A stretch of 64,000 nucleotides of DNA from Cytophagales bacterium CG12_big_fil_rev_8_21_14_0_65_40_12 (GTDB lineage Bacteria > Bacteroidota > Bacteroidia > Cytophagales > Cyclobacteriaceae), in the NCBI GenBank assembly GCA_002786855.1, contig PCUU01000035.1, forward strand, positions 1 to 64,000, written 5' to 3'. Shown here piece after piece: positions 57,026-64,000 of the stretch (positions are counted from its first letter, which is position 1; each line of letters opens with the position of its first letter). Made by a program: the position numbers and the translations under genes. A model generated the notes under the pieces. The model worked only from the letters and a program-made list of their open reading frames with translations. It made no database searches and was not told where the DNA came from.

Positions 57026-57220
57026 TGATTATAAACGAGTATTTGCCTTGGTTGCAAGAAAGGTCAGAAATGTGAGTTGCACTTCATTTCATCGCGATGC
57101 TATATTCCTCAAAATCTAAATCAAAAACTAGCGAGAGGGCCAAAGGACTAAATAAAAAGGCGCATAGAATTTTGACTTGTACTAGGCGCTTAGCCCAAGG
57201 CGCATACTTCCTTTTTTCTC

Positions 57221-57819
57221 TTATGTCTGGGCATTTAAAATTATTGACCTAAGCCATTCATTCGGAATCATATCGATCGTAAGGTTAATTCTATCTGTAG
57301 CTCCAGAATTCACTACACTATGCGGGTCAGTTAAGCGCAAATACCAACATTCTCCTGGTCGCATGTCCACACCGGTGCTATTTAGAAAAAAATCAACATG
57401 CTCATTGATTAAGATGGGTATGGTAAGTCTCACAACAGATTTTTCAACTTCAAGCCCTAAAGTAGGATCGGTGTGTTCTTTTACCACATTCCCTGCTGCC
57501 AGTCTTAGAATGCGTACCAAAGTCACTTTAGTGTGCGCGCGAAAAGTATCAATTACGCTCATCAAGTAGGGAGATGACTTTAAATCCTTAGTGTCAAGCC
57601 ATTCCGTCCAAGAACCATCTGCATAATCATTTGCTGGAGGAGGGAAGGGTAGAGAAGGATCGACAAGGTGAGCTGGCGCCCTCAACTGAATGACATTGAA
57701 TTGATAAAATCATTCATGCCAATTTTTTTGATCTCTGCTAACATTTTGTCTGCATCAAACTCAAACGGTAGTTTGACTCTATCCTTGGTTAAAAATTGGC
57801 TATTGGCTGTGATTGACAT
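57221..57819 (-). pseudogene. Aspartyl/asparaginyl beta-hydroxylase-type 2-oxoglutarate oxygenase, single-base frameshift
   Basis: The ORF that reads RAPAHLVDPSLPFPPP... HTDPTLGLEVEKS... TDPHSVVNSG (iron-ligand His-x-Asp and second His are visible) has no ATG of its own. Immediately upstream, in the +1 frame, is ATG 57819 followed by SITANSQFLTKDRVKLPFEF, DADKMLAEIKKIGMNDF. Joining the two at the T4 run (57706-57709 on the + strand) by adding one T gives ...GMNDFYQFNVIQLRAPAHLVD, which is a continuous protein of ~200 residues. So the gene is a frameshifted Asp/Asn beta-hydroxylase domain protein, either a real mutation, a programmed shift or a sequencing error. Confidence 0.8.
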
Positions 57820-58018
57820 GAGGTTCGTATTTTCTATTTAAAGAAGATCAATTGTGCAGAAAAAGTCAATCATAAATTTATTAAGTTTCATTAAGAATGA
57901 TGTGATAAGTAGGCCTTTTAAAGCGAAATGAAAGATGGTTAAATAGTTGAATATCAATTAGTTTTATATAACACTGTTTTACAGATTTGGTGAGTTACTA
58001 AAGATTTGAGAATAGTTA

Positions 58019-58118
58019 AAACCGTTAAAACGGTTTACGCTAGTTGCGTAATTAATAGCCCACGGTTTAAACCGTGGGCTATTCGTTTAAATGTATTTAG
58101 GTAATGGTTTTAACCATT
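58019..58118. repeat. Three REP-like palindromes
   Basis: (i) 58019-58036, AAACCGTT/AACGGTTT; (ii) 58054-58083, a perfect 30-bp palindrome with core CCCACGGTTTAAACCGTGGG; (iii) 58103-58118, AATGGTT/AACCATT. The cores share the words CGGTTTAAACC and GGTTTTAACC, so they look like one diverged family. They lie in the ~565-bp region between the beta-hydroxylase-type gene and the aconitase terminator. Confidence 0.85.
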
Positions 58119-58154
58119 TTATAGGATGTGGGTAAACCAGATTGGCATAAAGCT

Positions 58155-58260
58155 CTAGTTCCTTCGCTTCTCATCTGCTAAAGCTTCTGCGAACACGGCA
58201 CCACTCAGGATGAAAAGGCGAGCGCGTAAAAGAGTCTGTTTGGATAAGCTTTTGTTTGGC
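58155..58260 (-). other. Possible ~35-codon relic open frame
   Basis: Read leftward, a frame PNKSLSKQTLLRAR... LFILSGAVFAEALADEKRRN ends in TAG at 58155. No start codon or ribosome site supports translation. The tidy ending suggests either a small protein tail or part of a repeat element next to the palindromes. Confidence 0.2.
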
Positions 58261-58282
58261 TGAATAAGTAAAGAGAAAACAA

Positions 58283-58320
58283 AAAACCCGATACTCTGAA
58301 AATCAGAATGATCGGGTTTT
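58283..58320 (-). terminator. Terminator of aconitase gene
   Basis: A 10-bp stem AAAACCCGAT/ATCGGGTTTT with an 18-nt loop containing an inner TCTGA/TCAGA pairing. The A-run at 58277-58286 gives a T-run leftward. Confidence 0.85.
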
Positions 58321-58384
58321 AAATTTTTAGGTCTGACCTACTTTGGCGACCATTTTCTAATATCTAAGTACTAGAATCTAACCT

Positions 58385-60646
58385 CTAGCTAAACTGCTGC
58401 TTGATTAAGTTTAAGGCAGAACCTGCTCTAAACCAGCCAATTTGAGCTTCATTGTAAGTATGGTTAGCCACAATTACATCTTTGCTGCCATCGGCATGCA
58501 CGAACTCTATGTTTAACGGTTTGCCTTCAGTGAATTTATCCAAGTCTAAGAAGTTGATGGTGTCATCTTCTTGTACTTTGTCATAATCCGCTTCATTGGC
58601 AAAAGTCAAACCAAGCATTCCTTGCTTCTTCAAATTGGTTTCGTGAATTCTAGCGAATGATTTCACTAAAACAGTCGTCACACCTAAGAACCTTGGCTCC
58701 ATGGCCGCATGCTCACGAGAAGAACCTTCACCATAGTTATGATCTCCCACAACGATAGAAGGAATTCCGGCAGCTTTGTACTGTCGTGCAGTAGCCGGAA
58801 CTGGACCATACTCACCGGTGATTTGGTTTTTCACTTTATTGGTTTCTTGATTGAAGGCATTTACCGCCCCGATCAAACAGTTGTCAGAAATATTGTCTAG
58901 GTGACCCCTGAAACGTAACCATGGACCAGCCATTGAAATGTGGTCAGTAGTACACTTACCGAATGCTTTGATCAAAAGCTTCGCACCCGTAATATTTTTA
59001 CCATCCCAAGCTGAAAATGGAGCTAACAACTGAAGCCTTTTTGAGTCTTTTCTTACAATAACTTCAACATTGCTACCGTCTTCCGCAGGAGCTTGGTAAC
59101 CATTGTCTTCCACGGCAAAACCTCTGCTTGGCAATTCATCGCCCACAGGTGGATCTAATTTTACTTGTTCTCCTTTATCGTTCGTCAAAGTATCAGTGAT
59201 AGGGTTGAAGCCCAAGTTTCCTGAAATCGCGATCGCAGCTACCATTTCTGGTGAGGTCACAAAAGCATGAGTATTTGGGTTACCATCGGCTCTCTTCGAA
59301 AAGTTACGATTGAAGGAGTGTACAATAGTGTTTACGCGGGTATTATTGCCAGCTCTTTCCCACTGTCCAATACAAGGACCACAAGCATTGGTGAAGATAG
59401 TGGCATTCAAATCTTCAAAGATTTTCAATAAACCATCTCTTTCTGCGGTATAGCGCACTTGCTCTGAGCCAGGATTTATACCGAAATCTGCTTTGGTTTT
59501 TAATCCCTTGTCTACGGCTTGTTTGGCTATCGAAGAAGCCCTTGATAAATCCTCGTAAGAAGAGTTGGTGCAAGAACCAATCAATCCCCATTCAACATCC
59601 ATAGGCCAGCCATTTTTTTCAGCTTCAGCCCTCATTTGAGAAACTGGAGTAGCTCTGTCTGGCGTGAATGGCCCATTTACATGAGGTTCCAAAGTATCTA
59701 AATCAATTTCTATAACCTGATCAAAGTATTGTTCTGGATTGGCATATACCTCTGCATCACCTGTTAAGTGCTCACGAACGCCATTCGCGAGATCAGCCAC
59801 ATCGGCCCTATCGGTCGCTCTTAAATAACGCTCCATAGAATCGTCATAACCGAAAGTAGAAGTAGTAGCACCAATTTCGGCACCCATATTACAGATTGTA
59901 CCTTTTCCTGTGGCAGAAAGAGAAATAGCACCTGGGCCGAAATATTCAACAATAGCACCAGTTCCACCTTTTACAGTAAGGATACCTGCCACTTTAAGGA
60001 TTACATCTTTGGCAGAAGTCCAGCCATTCATTTTACCAGTCAGCTTAACACCGATAAGTTTTGGGAATTTTAATTCCCAGGCCATGCCAGCCATAACGTC
60101 AACGGCATCAGCACCACCAACACCAATGGCTACCATACCCAAACCACCAGCGTTCACTGTGTGTGAGTCAGTTCCGATCATCATTCCGCCTGGGAAGGCA
60201 TAATTTTCTAACACTACTTGGTGAATAATACCTGCGCCTGGTTTCCAGAATCCAATACCATATTTATTTGAAACAGACTCGAGGAAAGAGAATACTTCGC
60301 CCGAAGCCGTCAAAGAACTTTTTAAATCCTCTTTTGCCCCATCTTTGGCAAGGATCAAGTGATCGCAATGTACAGTTGAAGGAACTGCTGCGGTACTTCT
60401 GCCAGCCTGCATAAATTGAAGCAAGGCCATTTGAGCCGTAGCATCTTGCATTGCTACTCGGTCTGGTGCGAAGTCCACATAAGACTTTCCTCTTTGAAAG
60501 GCAGTGGTGGCATCGCCATCCCAAAGGTGGGAGTAAAGAATTTTTTCTGAAAGGGTAAGTGGTTTGCCCACTGCTTTTCTTGCGGCTGCAATACGAGAAG
60601 GGAACTTCTCATAAACCGCCTTAATCATGTTTATATCAAATGCCAT
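58385..60646 (-). CDS. acn: Aconitate hydratase
   Basis: A TCA-cycle enzyme converting citrate to isocitrate with a [4Fe-4S] cluster. The 753-residue length is that of the mitochondrial-like aconitase A subtype. Seen: [11 protein letters not shown] (substrate/His), [37 protein letters not shown], cluster Cys in [11 protein letters not shown] and in [10 protein letters not shown], and the swivel-domain motif [14 protein letters not shown]. All conserved motifs are intact. It is divergent from nothing close on its left; the neighbouring upstream gene is the 235-residue membrane protein on the same strand, 118 bp away. Confidence 0.98.
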   Translation of the reverse strand: MAFDINMIKAVYEKFPSRIAAARKAVGKPLTLSEKILYSHLWDGDATTAFQRGKSYVDFAPDRVAMQDATAQMALLQFMQAGRSTAAVPSTVHCDHLILAKDGAKEDLKSSLTASGEVFSFLESVSNKYGIGFWKPGAGIIHQVVLENYAFPGGMMIGTDSHTVNAGGLGMVAIGVGGADAVDVMAGMAWELKFPKLIGVKLTGKMNGWTSAKDVILKVAGILTVKGGTGAIVEYFGPGAISLSATGKGTICNMGAEIGATTSTFGYDDSMERYLRATDRADVADLANGVREHLTGDAEVYANPEQYFDQVIEIDLDTLEPHVNGPFTPDRATPVSQMRAEAEKNGWPMDVEWGLIGSCTNSSYEDLSRASSIAKQAVDKGLKTKADFGINPGSEQVRYTAERDGLLKIFEDLNATIFTNACGPCIGQWERAGNNTRVNTIVHSFNRNFSKRADGNPNTHAFVTSPEMVAAIAISGNLGFNPITDTLTNDKGEQVKLDPPVGDELPSRGFAVEDNGYQAPAEDGSNVEVIVRKDSKRLQLLAPFSAWDGKNITGAKLLIKAFGKCTTDHISMAGPWLRFRGHLDNISDNCLIGAVNAFNQETNKVKNQITGEYGPVPATARQYKAAGIPSIVVGDHNYGEGSSREHAAMEPRFLGVTTVLVKSFARIHETNLKKQGMLGLTFANEADYDKVQEDDTINFLDLDKFTEGKPLNIEFVHADGSKDVIVANHTYNEAQIGWFRAGSALNLIKQQFS

Positions 60647-60763
60647 AATGGAGTTTTTATGTGCTTTTTAAATGAAATGTGTTTCTAATTCTAGGTTGAC
60701 AAAGTTAGAACTTTTAAGAAATAATAAAATTCAGAATTACACTAACAATGCCTTGAACGACTA

Positions 60764-61471
60764 TTATTCTGAAGTCTTTTGAGAGAAGGTGCGAATGGCC
60801 GACAAATGGCTTTCAATCGCCTCCTCTAAAGCCATTAAACGATTTTGGCTTTCAGTTAATCTTTGAATTCTAAGATAAACCAAGTCTACAAAGCTTCTAT
60901 CGTTGAGTAATAGCCTTATGATTCGGTTGATTTGTTGGTCGGAAATGTCGATGAACTCAGAATCATCATAGGGTTCAAGTAATGAAAGCACCTGCTTGTT
61001 CACTAAGTAAGGCTCTAATTCATTCAAAACAAAGTTTTCGTCCGAAACTTCTGATTGCCAGTAATAGTCAAATGAAGCTTTCAGATTGTTGCTCGATTGG
61101 CTCAAGGATTGAATACCTAGGCTACCTATTTCTGCAAGGTTAAAACCATTGGAAGCTAATAAATGAGGAATGGCTAAGGCCAGGGTATCACTATCCACTA
61201 TGCGGATTCCGGTGGCCATGAGTTTGTTAAGAAATCCAATTTGCGCTGTCTTAATGGCTTTAATCGAATTAAGTGCTTGTAGACTTTTATCTAATTGTGC
61301 GGAGGTTGATTTAAGGGCTTCTGCATCGATTCCGCCCGTATCCTCATTTCTATAATCTTGCCACCAAAAGGCAATAAGAATACTAATCGCAATTACAGGG
61401 ATCAGCAATATGCCTTTAATCAGACCGCCAAAAGGTCTCTTGCTTTTCTTTTCTCCTAGGTATAAAGCCAA
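60764..61471 (-). CDS. Membrane protein of unknown function (DUF6090-like layout)
   Basis: A 235-residue protein. One membrane span at residues ~18-37 (GLIKGILLIPVIAISILIAFWWQDYR) is followed by a long helical, coiled-coil-like outer part (STSAQLDKSLQALNSIKAIKTAQI; QRLTESQNRLMALEEAIESHLSAI). The layout resembles the DUF6090 group, but sequence match is too weak to be sure. It begins 4 bp after the stop of the AtoE-type carrier, so the two are co-transcribed, the carrier first. A partner role with the carrier is inference. Confidence 0.65.
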   Translation of the reverse strand: MALYLGEKKSKRPFGGLIKGILLIPVIAISILIAFWWQDYRNEDTGGIDAEALKSTSAQLDKSLQALNSIKAIKTAQIGFLNKLMATGIRIVDSDTLALAIPHLLASNGFNLAEIGSLGIQSLSQSSNNLKASFDYYWQSEVSDENFVLNELEPYLVNKQVLSLLEPYDDSEFIDISDQQINRIIRLLLNDRSFVDLVYLRIQRLTESQNRLMALEEAIESHLSAIRTFSQKTSE

Positions 61472-61474
61472 AAC

Positions 61475-62824
61475 TTAAAATATTAATAGTGAGATGATAA
61501 AGATAAACAATCCAACTAGCATAATCAGAAAGGAATAGGGTAGAATATCTTTGGCCTTCAGTTTTGTAATTCCCAATAAAGGCAGCGCCCAAAAGGGCTG
61601 AAGCATATTGGTAAGCTGGTCTCCGTAAGAAAGTGCCATGATGCTTTTAGGAATCGAAACACCTAAATTTTGAGCGGCTTCGGTAATTATAGGGCCTTGA
61701 ACTGCCCATTGGCCACCACCACTGGGAACGAATATATTAACAATGGCTGCACTCAAAAAAGTAAATATAGGAAGGGTAGTGGCATCTGATATTTCTACAA
61801 AACCATGAGAGAAAATTGCCCCTAAGCCAGAATATTTCATGATTCCCATAATACCAGCATACAATGGAAATTGGATGATAATGCCTGCCGAACCGCCAAT
61901 CGCTTCTTCAATGGCAGATAAGAATTTGGTAAATGAACCATGAAAGAGCACTGCCAATCCAAATAAAAAGAAGTTGATGTAATTGAGGTTGATGAAGTTC
62001 AATCCCGTTTCTGATGGGCTCATGATAATTTTGCGAATAGCAATGAAGCAAATGATAAGGCCAAAGCTTAAAGCGACCCATTTTGAAGCATCGATTTTTT
62101 CAGCCCCAATGGATTTCAAAGTTTTTTCACCCTCTTTGTGATGAAATGAAAGATGTATTTCTTCATTTTTATTTTTAGCACCCAACCAATAAAAAACGAT
62201 TGGAATAATCACGATTAAAGCGATAGAAACGGTAATGTTCATTGGGCTGAATAGGGTTTCTTGAATTCCTATCTGGCCAATTTCATTGATCAGGAAATGG
62301 TCTTTATTGGCAACAGTGAGTGGTGCTGAGCCAGAAAAACCGCCATGCCAGCACATCATTCCGCTATATCCTGCTGCACCTAGTAAGGGATAGTTCATTT
62401 TCCAGCCATTCGCTTTGGCCCGTTCCGCTACTTTTCTCGCGAAAATAGCTCCGAAAACCAAGCACAATCCCCAGTTGATAAAACTCACAAGAATAGTCAA
62501 TAAGCTGATGTAAAAAGCTGCTTTGGCTGTGGTATCGCAAGAATGTGTGAACCGGGTAATGATGTTGTTGACGAAAGGAGTGAGCGCTAAAGCATGGCCC
62601 AGAATCAGTACTAGTGCCATTTGCATGGTGAACTCGAGCAATTCCCAAAAGCCAATTTCCCAATAATCTAAAATGACTAAACCGTAGGCTGACCCGGCAT
62701 TCTCGGGCCTTTGGGTAAAGATCAATGCCAATAAATAGGTGATCAGGGTAAGGATTACCGCAATTGAAAAAGGGGAAGGAAGAATGTTCCTTACAAATCG
62801 CAGATAAAGGTTGTCTTTGGTCAT
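61475..62824 (-). CDS. atoE: Short-chain fatty acid carrier (AtoE/TIGR00366 type)
   Basis: A 449-residue inner-membrane transporter with ~12 spans. Characteristic pieces are NILPSPFSIAVILTLITYLLALI, TMQMALVLILGHALALTPFV, SFINWGLCLVFGAIFARK, GAAGYSGMMCWHGGFSGSAPLTVA, VPSGGGQWAVQGPIITEAAQNLGV and SYGDQLTNMLQPFWALPLLGI. These match the AtoE family, which takes up acetoacetate or butyrate-like acids. Together with aconitase two genes on, a link to acid catabolism is possible but is only positional. Confidence 0.9.
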   Translation of the reverse strand: MTKDNLYLRFVRNILPSPFSIAVILTLITYLLALIFTQRPENAGSAYGLVILDYWEIGFWELLEFTMQMALVLILGHALALTPFVNNIITRFTHSCDTTAKAAFYISLLTILVSFINWGLCLVFGAIFARKVAERAKANGWKMNYPLLGAAGYSGMMCWHGGFSGSAPLTVANKDHFLINEIGQIGIQETLFSPMNITVSIALIVIIPIVFYWLGAKNKNEEIHLSFHHKEGEKTLKSIGAEKIDASKWVALSFGLIICFIAIRKIIMSPSETGLNFINLNYINFFLFGLAVLFHGSFTKFLSAIEEAIGGSAGIIIQFPLYAGIMGIMKYSGLGAIFSHGFVEISDATTLPIFTFLSAAIVNIFVPSGGGQWAVQGPIITEAAQNLGVSIPKSIMALSYGDQLTNMLQPFWALPLLGITKLKAKDILPYSFLIMLVGLFIFIISLLIF

Positions 62825-62924
62825 AAACCAAAGCTAAGAAATATTGATGCGAATGAGATTGAGCAGTTCTGCTTTATTATTCCCAGAACTTCCAAATGAA
62901 CTAAATTTGAGGGTAGAATGGATT

Positions 62925-63416
62925 CTAAAGGGGAAGTATTATTCCGACTTCTCTAAAACGCTCTTTAAGGTTTTGATATGGATAGGGGATAAGATTCATG
63001 TTCTCAGCTTTCGTTAATGCCTTTCTATCGTTGGACAGAAAGTGATAGTCAAAGATTCCGAACTTATCAGATAGAAGAGCCTTTTGTCCTTGCATTATGC
63101 CGTCAGCTTCACCTTTGTCATTTTCATATGGGGATATTGAATTGATTTCATTTGATGAGACAGTGATAGGACATTCTTTGAAATTGATATACATATTAAG
63201 GATTTTTTCTAACCTTCGTTTTCGTCTTCTTTTATATTTAGGGCTGTTTAAGAATTCACTTTTTACCGTTTGAGGAATCCATATGGCAGCGTTGCCTAAA
63301 ACTAAAAAGCTAATAACCTTATTGAAAAGATTTTTGTCGATATCATATATTTCCTCAAAAATATAGGCTAGAACATCATTGTCAACAATAATAATACGGC
63401 CTCTATTTACTGTCAT
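62925..63416 (-). CDS. PIN-like nuclease
   Basis: A 163-residue protein. The PIN-type metal-binding residues are visible: D12 and D14 (IIIVDNDVLAYIFE), E54 (TVKSEFL), E103/D105 (KGEADGIMQ) and D130 (FLSNDRKAL). The order strand-Asp, helix-Glu, GEAD, strand-ND is that of PIN ribonucleases (DUF3368-like). A basic patch KYKRRRKRRLEK (60-71) could bind RNA. It overlaps the membrane-tethered TIR-like gene upstream by 14 bp in another frame. Partner antitoxin of the usual type is not visible in the window. Confidence 0.8.
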   Translation of the reverse strand: MTVNRGRIIIVDNDVLAYIFEEIYDIDKNLFNKVISFLVLGNAAIWIPQTVKSEFLNSPKYKRRRKRRLEKILNMYINFKECPITVSSNEINSISPYENDKGEADGIMQGQKALLSDKFGIFDYHFLSNDRKALTKAENMNLIPYPYQNLKERFREVGIILPL

Positions 63417-63882
63417 CCTTAATAAACGCTATCAATAGTAAGCCAACAACCAGCATCATAATTGCGGCAAATACATTGGTGGAGTCATCACTCTGTTTCT
63501 TAGTCTCCTTATAATGTCCAAGATATTCCTGAATGGCATTTAATAAACTGAATTGATCTGTCCTTTTGTATCTATAAATATCTAGGGCTTTTGAATCTGA
63601 TAATCCAGTAAAATCATTGGGGACAATGGCGACAGTCTTTTTATTCTTAGATTCTAGATATTTAAGCTCATCTGCCGTTTGCTCGTCTATTGAGTGATTA
63701 TCATAAGCGATGAGAAGAACGGTATCAGATTTTGAAAGATTCATGTAAACCTGCTCCTCATTTCTACCATAGTGCTTTGGAACAGTATAAAATTTTTGTC
63801 CTTGCCCTGAGCCAATAGCCTGTATTTTCATGGCCATTTCGGCCGCTAGGTAATCGTTTTTAGTATATAGGAGGGTTATCAT
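63403..63882 (-). CDS. TIR/flavodoxin-like protein with C-terminal membrane anchor
   Basis: A 159-residue protein. The N-terminal ~120 residues show alternating strands and helices (MITLLYTKNDYLAAEMAMKI; KSDTVLLIAYDNHSIDEQTADELKYLES; KTVAIVPND; LLNAIQEYLGHYK). The strand SDTVLLIAYD followed by an ADEL helix and KKTVAIVP is a TIR-domain-like arrangement. No catalytic WxxE or NAD-binding set is clear, so it may be a structural or sensing TIR-like fold. Residues 136-154 form one membrane span (NVFAAIMMLVVGLLLIAFI) with a short charged tail. It is upstream in an overlapping pair with the PIN nuclease. Confidence 0.6.
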   Translation of the reverse strand: MITLLYTKNDYLAAEMAMKIQAIGSGQGQKFYTVPKHYGRNEEQVYMNLSKSDTVLLIAYDNHSIDEQTADELKYLESKNKKTVAIVPNDFTGLSDSKALDIYRYKRTDQFSLLNAIQEYLGHYKETKKQSDDSTNVFAAIMMLVVGLLLIAFIKDDSK

Positions 63883-63962
63883 AATTGAATAACAATTAAA
63901 GAGGGTAAAAATTCAAGTTGTCAAAATTAAGTAAAATCTGTCAAGCATATATTAAAATCACC

Positions 63963-63999
63963 TCATTTTACTGCGCTGATTGTATTCCTTGATCTTATC
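63963..63999 (-). CDS. Possible C-terminal end of a gene cut by the right edge
   Basis: Reading leftward from the edge, one frame gives DKIKEYNQRSKMR and then TGA at 63963. It looks like a protein end but is only 13 codons long. It would be the gene upstream of the TIR-like gene. Confidence 0.25.
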   Translation of the reverse strand, partial: IRSRNTISAVK

Positions 64000-64000
64000 A

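Overview
The window reads as chromosomal DNA of a Bacteroidota member, most likely Cytophagales (Roseivirga/Fulvivirga-like). The evidence is the presence of type IX secretion (T9SS) sorting domains, two DUF2911 proteins, a 6-bladed beta-propeller lipoprotein, a BACON-domain lipoprotein, a PadR plus 'permease prefix' MacB-like permease, a TonB receptor with an N-terminal carboxypeptidase-regulatory domain, and Bacteroidota-style palindromic repeats. No phage, complete insertion sequence, CRISPR array, rRNA or tRNA was seen.

Left part (1-29.5 kb): a T9SS-exported protein cut by the left edge and a 1,373-residue repeat-rich T9SS surface protein with a related C-terminus. Next come a CHRD-like lipoprotein, trpS, a DUF1573 protein, a tandem pair of PPK2 polyphosphate kinases, a COG2509 flavoprotein, a beta-propeller lipoprotein, a thioredoxin-fold protein, a CoA-binding protein and gyrB. 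They are followed by a two-gene isoquinoline-oxidoreductase-type molybdoenzyme (2Fe-2S subunit plus Tat-exported Moco subunit), two unknown exported proteins, groSL, two DUF2911 proteins, an alkyladenine DNA glycosylase overlapping a GhrA-like dehydrogenase, and a DUF6364/PIN toxin-antitoxin pair.

Middle (29.5-46.8 kb): PadR regulator with two candidate operators and its permease, a sortilin/BNR-propeller protein, a YfcC/DcuC-family carrier and ArgE. Then comes an AT-rich islet of three small genes (J-domain/SH3, zinc-ribbon membrane protein, BamE-like lipid-side protein) with cassette-like hairpins and a REP-like palindrome array. Beyond it are an arginine-deiminase-superfamily enzyme co-transcribed with an APC permease, a Rieske oxygenase, an orphan CdiI-type immunity protein, a BACON lipoprotein and a broken rhuM. 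ArgE, the deiminase-like enzyme and the permease suggest arginine/ornithine-related metabolism across the islet, but this is inference.

Right part (46.8-64 kb): a quinone-oxidoreductase-like enzyme, a GNAT acetyltransferase, a second YfcC carrier, a hemoglobin/heme-receptor-like TonB protein with a periplasmic-facing partner, a divergent TruA, a DUF1080 lipoprotein, an RRM protein, an MFS transporter, a frameshifted Asp/Asn beta-hydroxylase-type gene, aconitase and an AtoE-type short-chain fatty acid carrier with a membrane partner. At the edge lies an overlapping two-gene module: a membrane-tethered TIR/flavodoxin-like protein and a PIN-type nuclease. That pair is the best candidate here for an undescribed system.

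The most direct sequence-level discoveries are the 45-bp perfect palindrome lying exactly at the frameshift in the rhuM remnant, the one-base frameshift in the beta-hydroxylase gene, several families of palindromic repeats, and the same 8-bp tandem repeat unit at two distant loci. All family assignments were made by reading the sequence; no database search was run.
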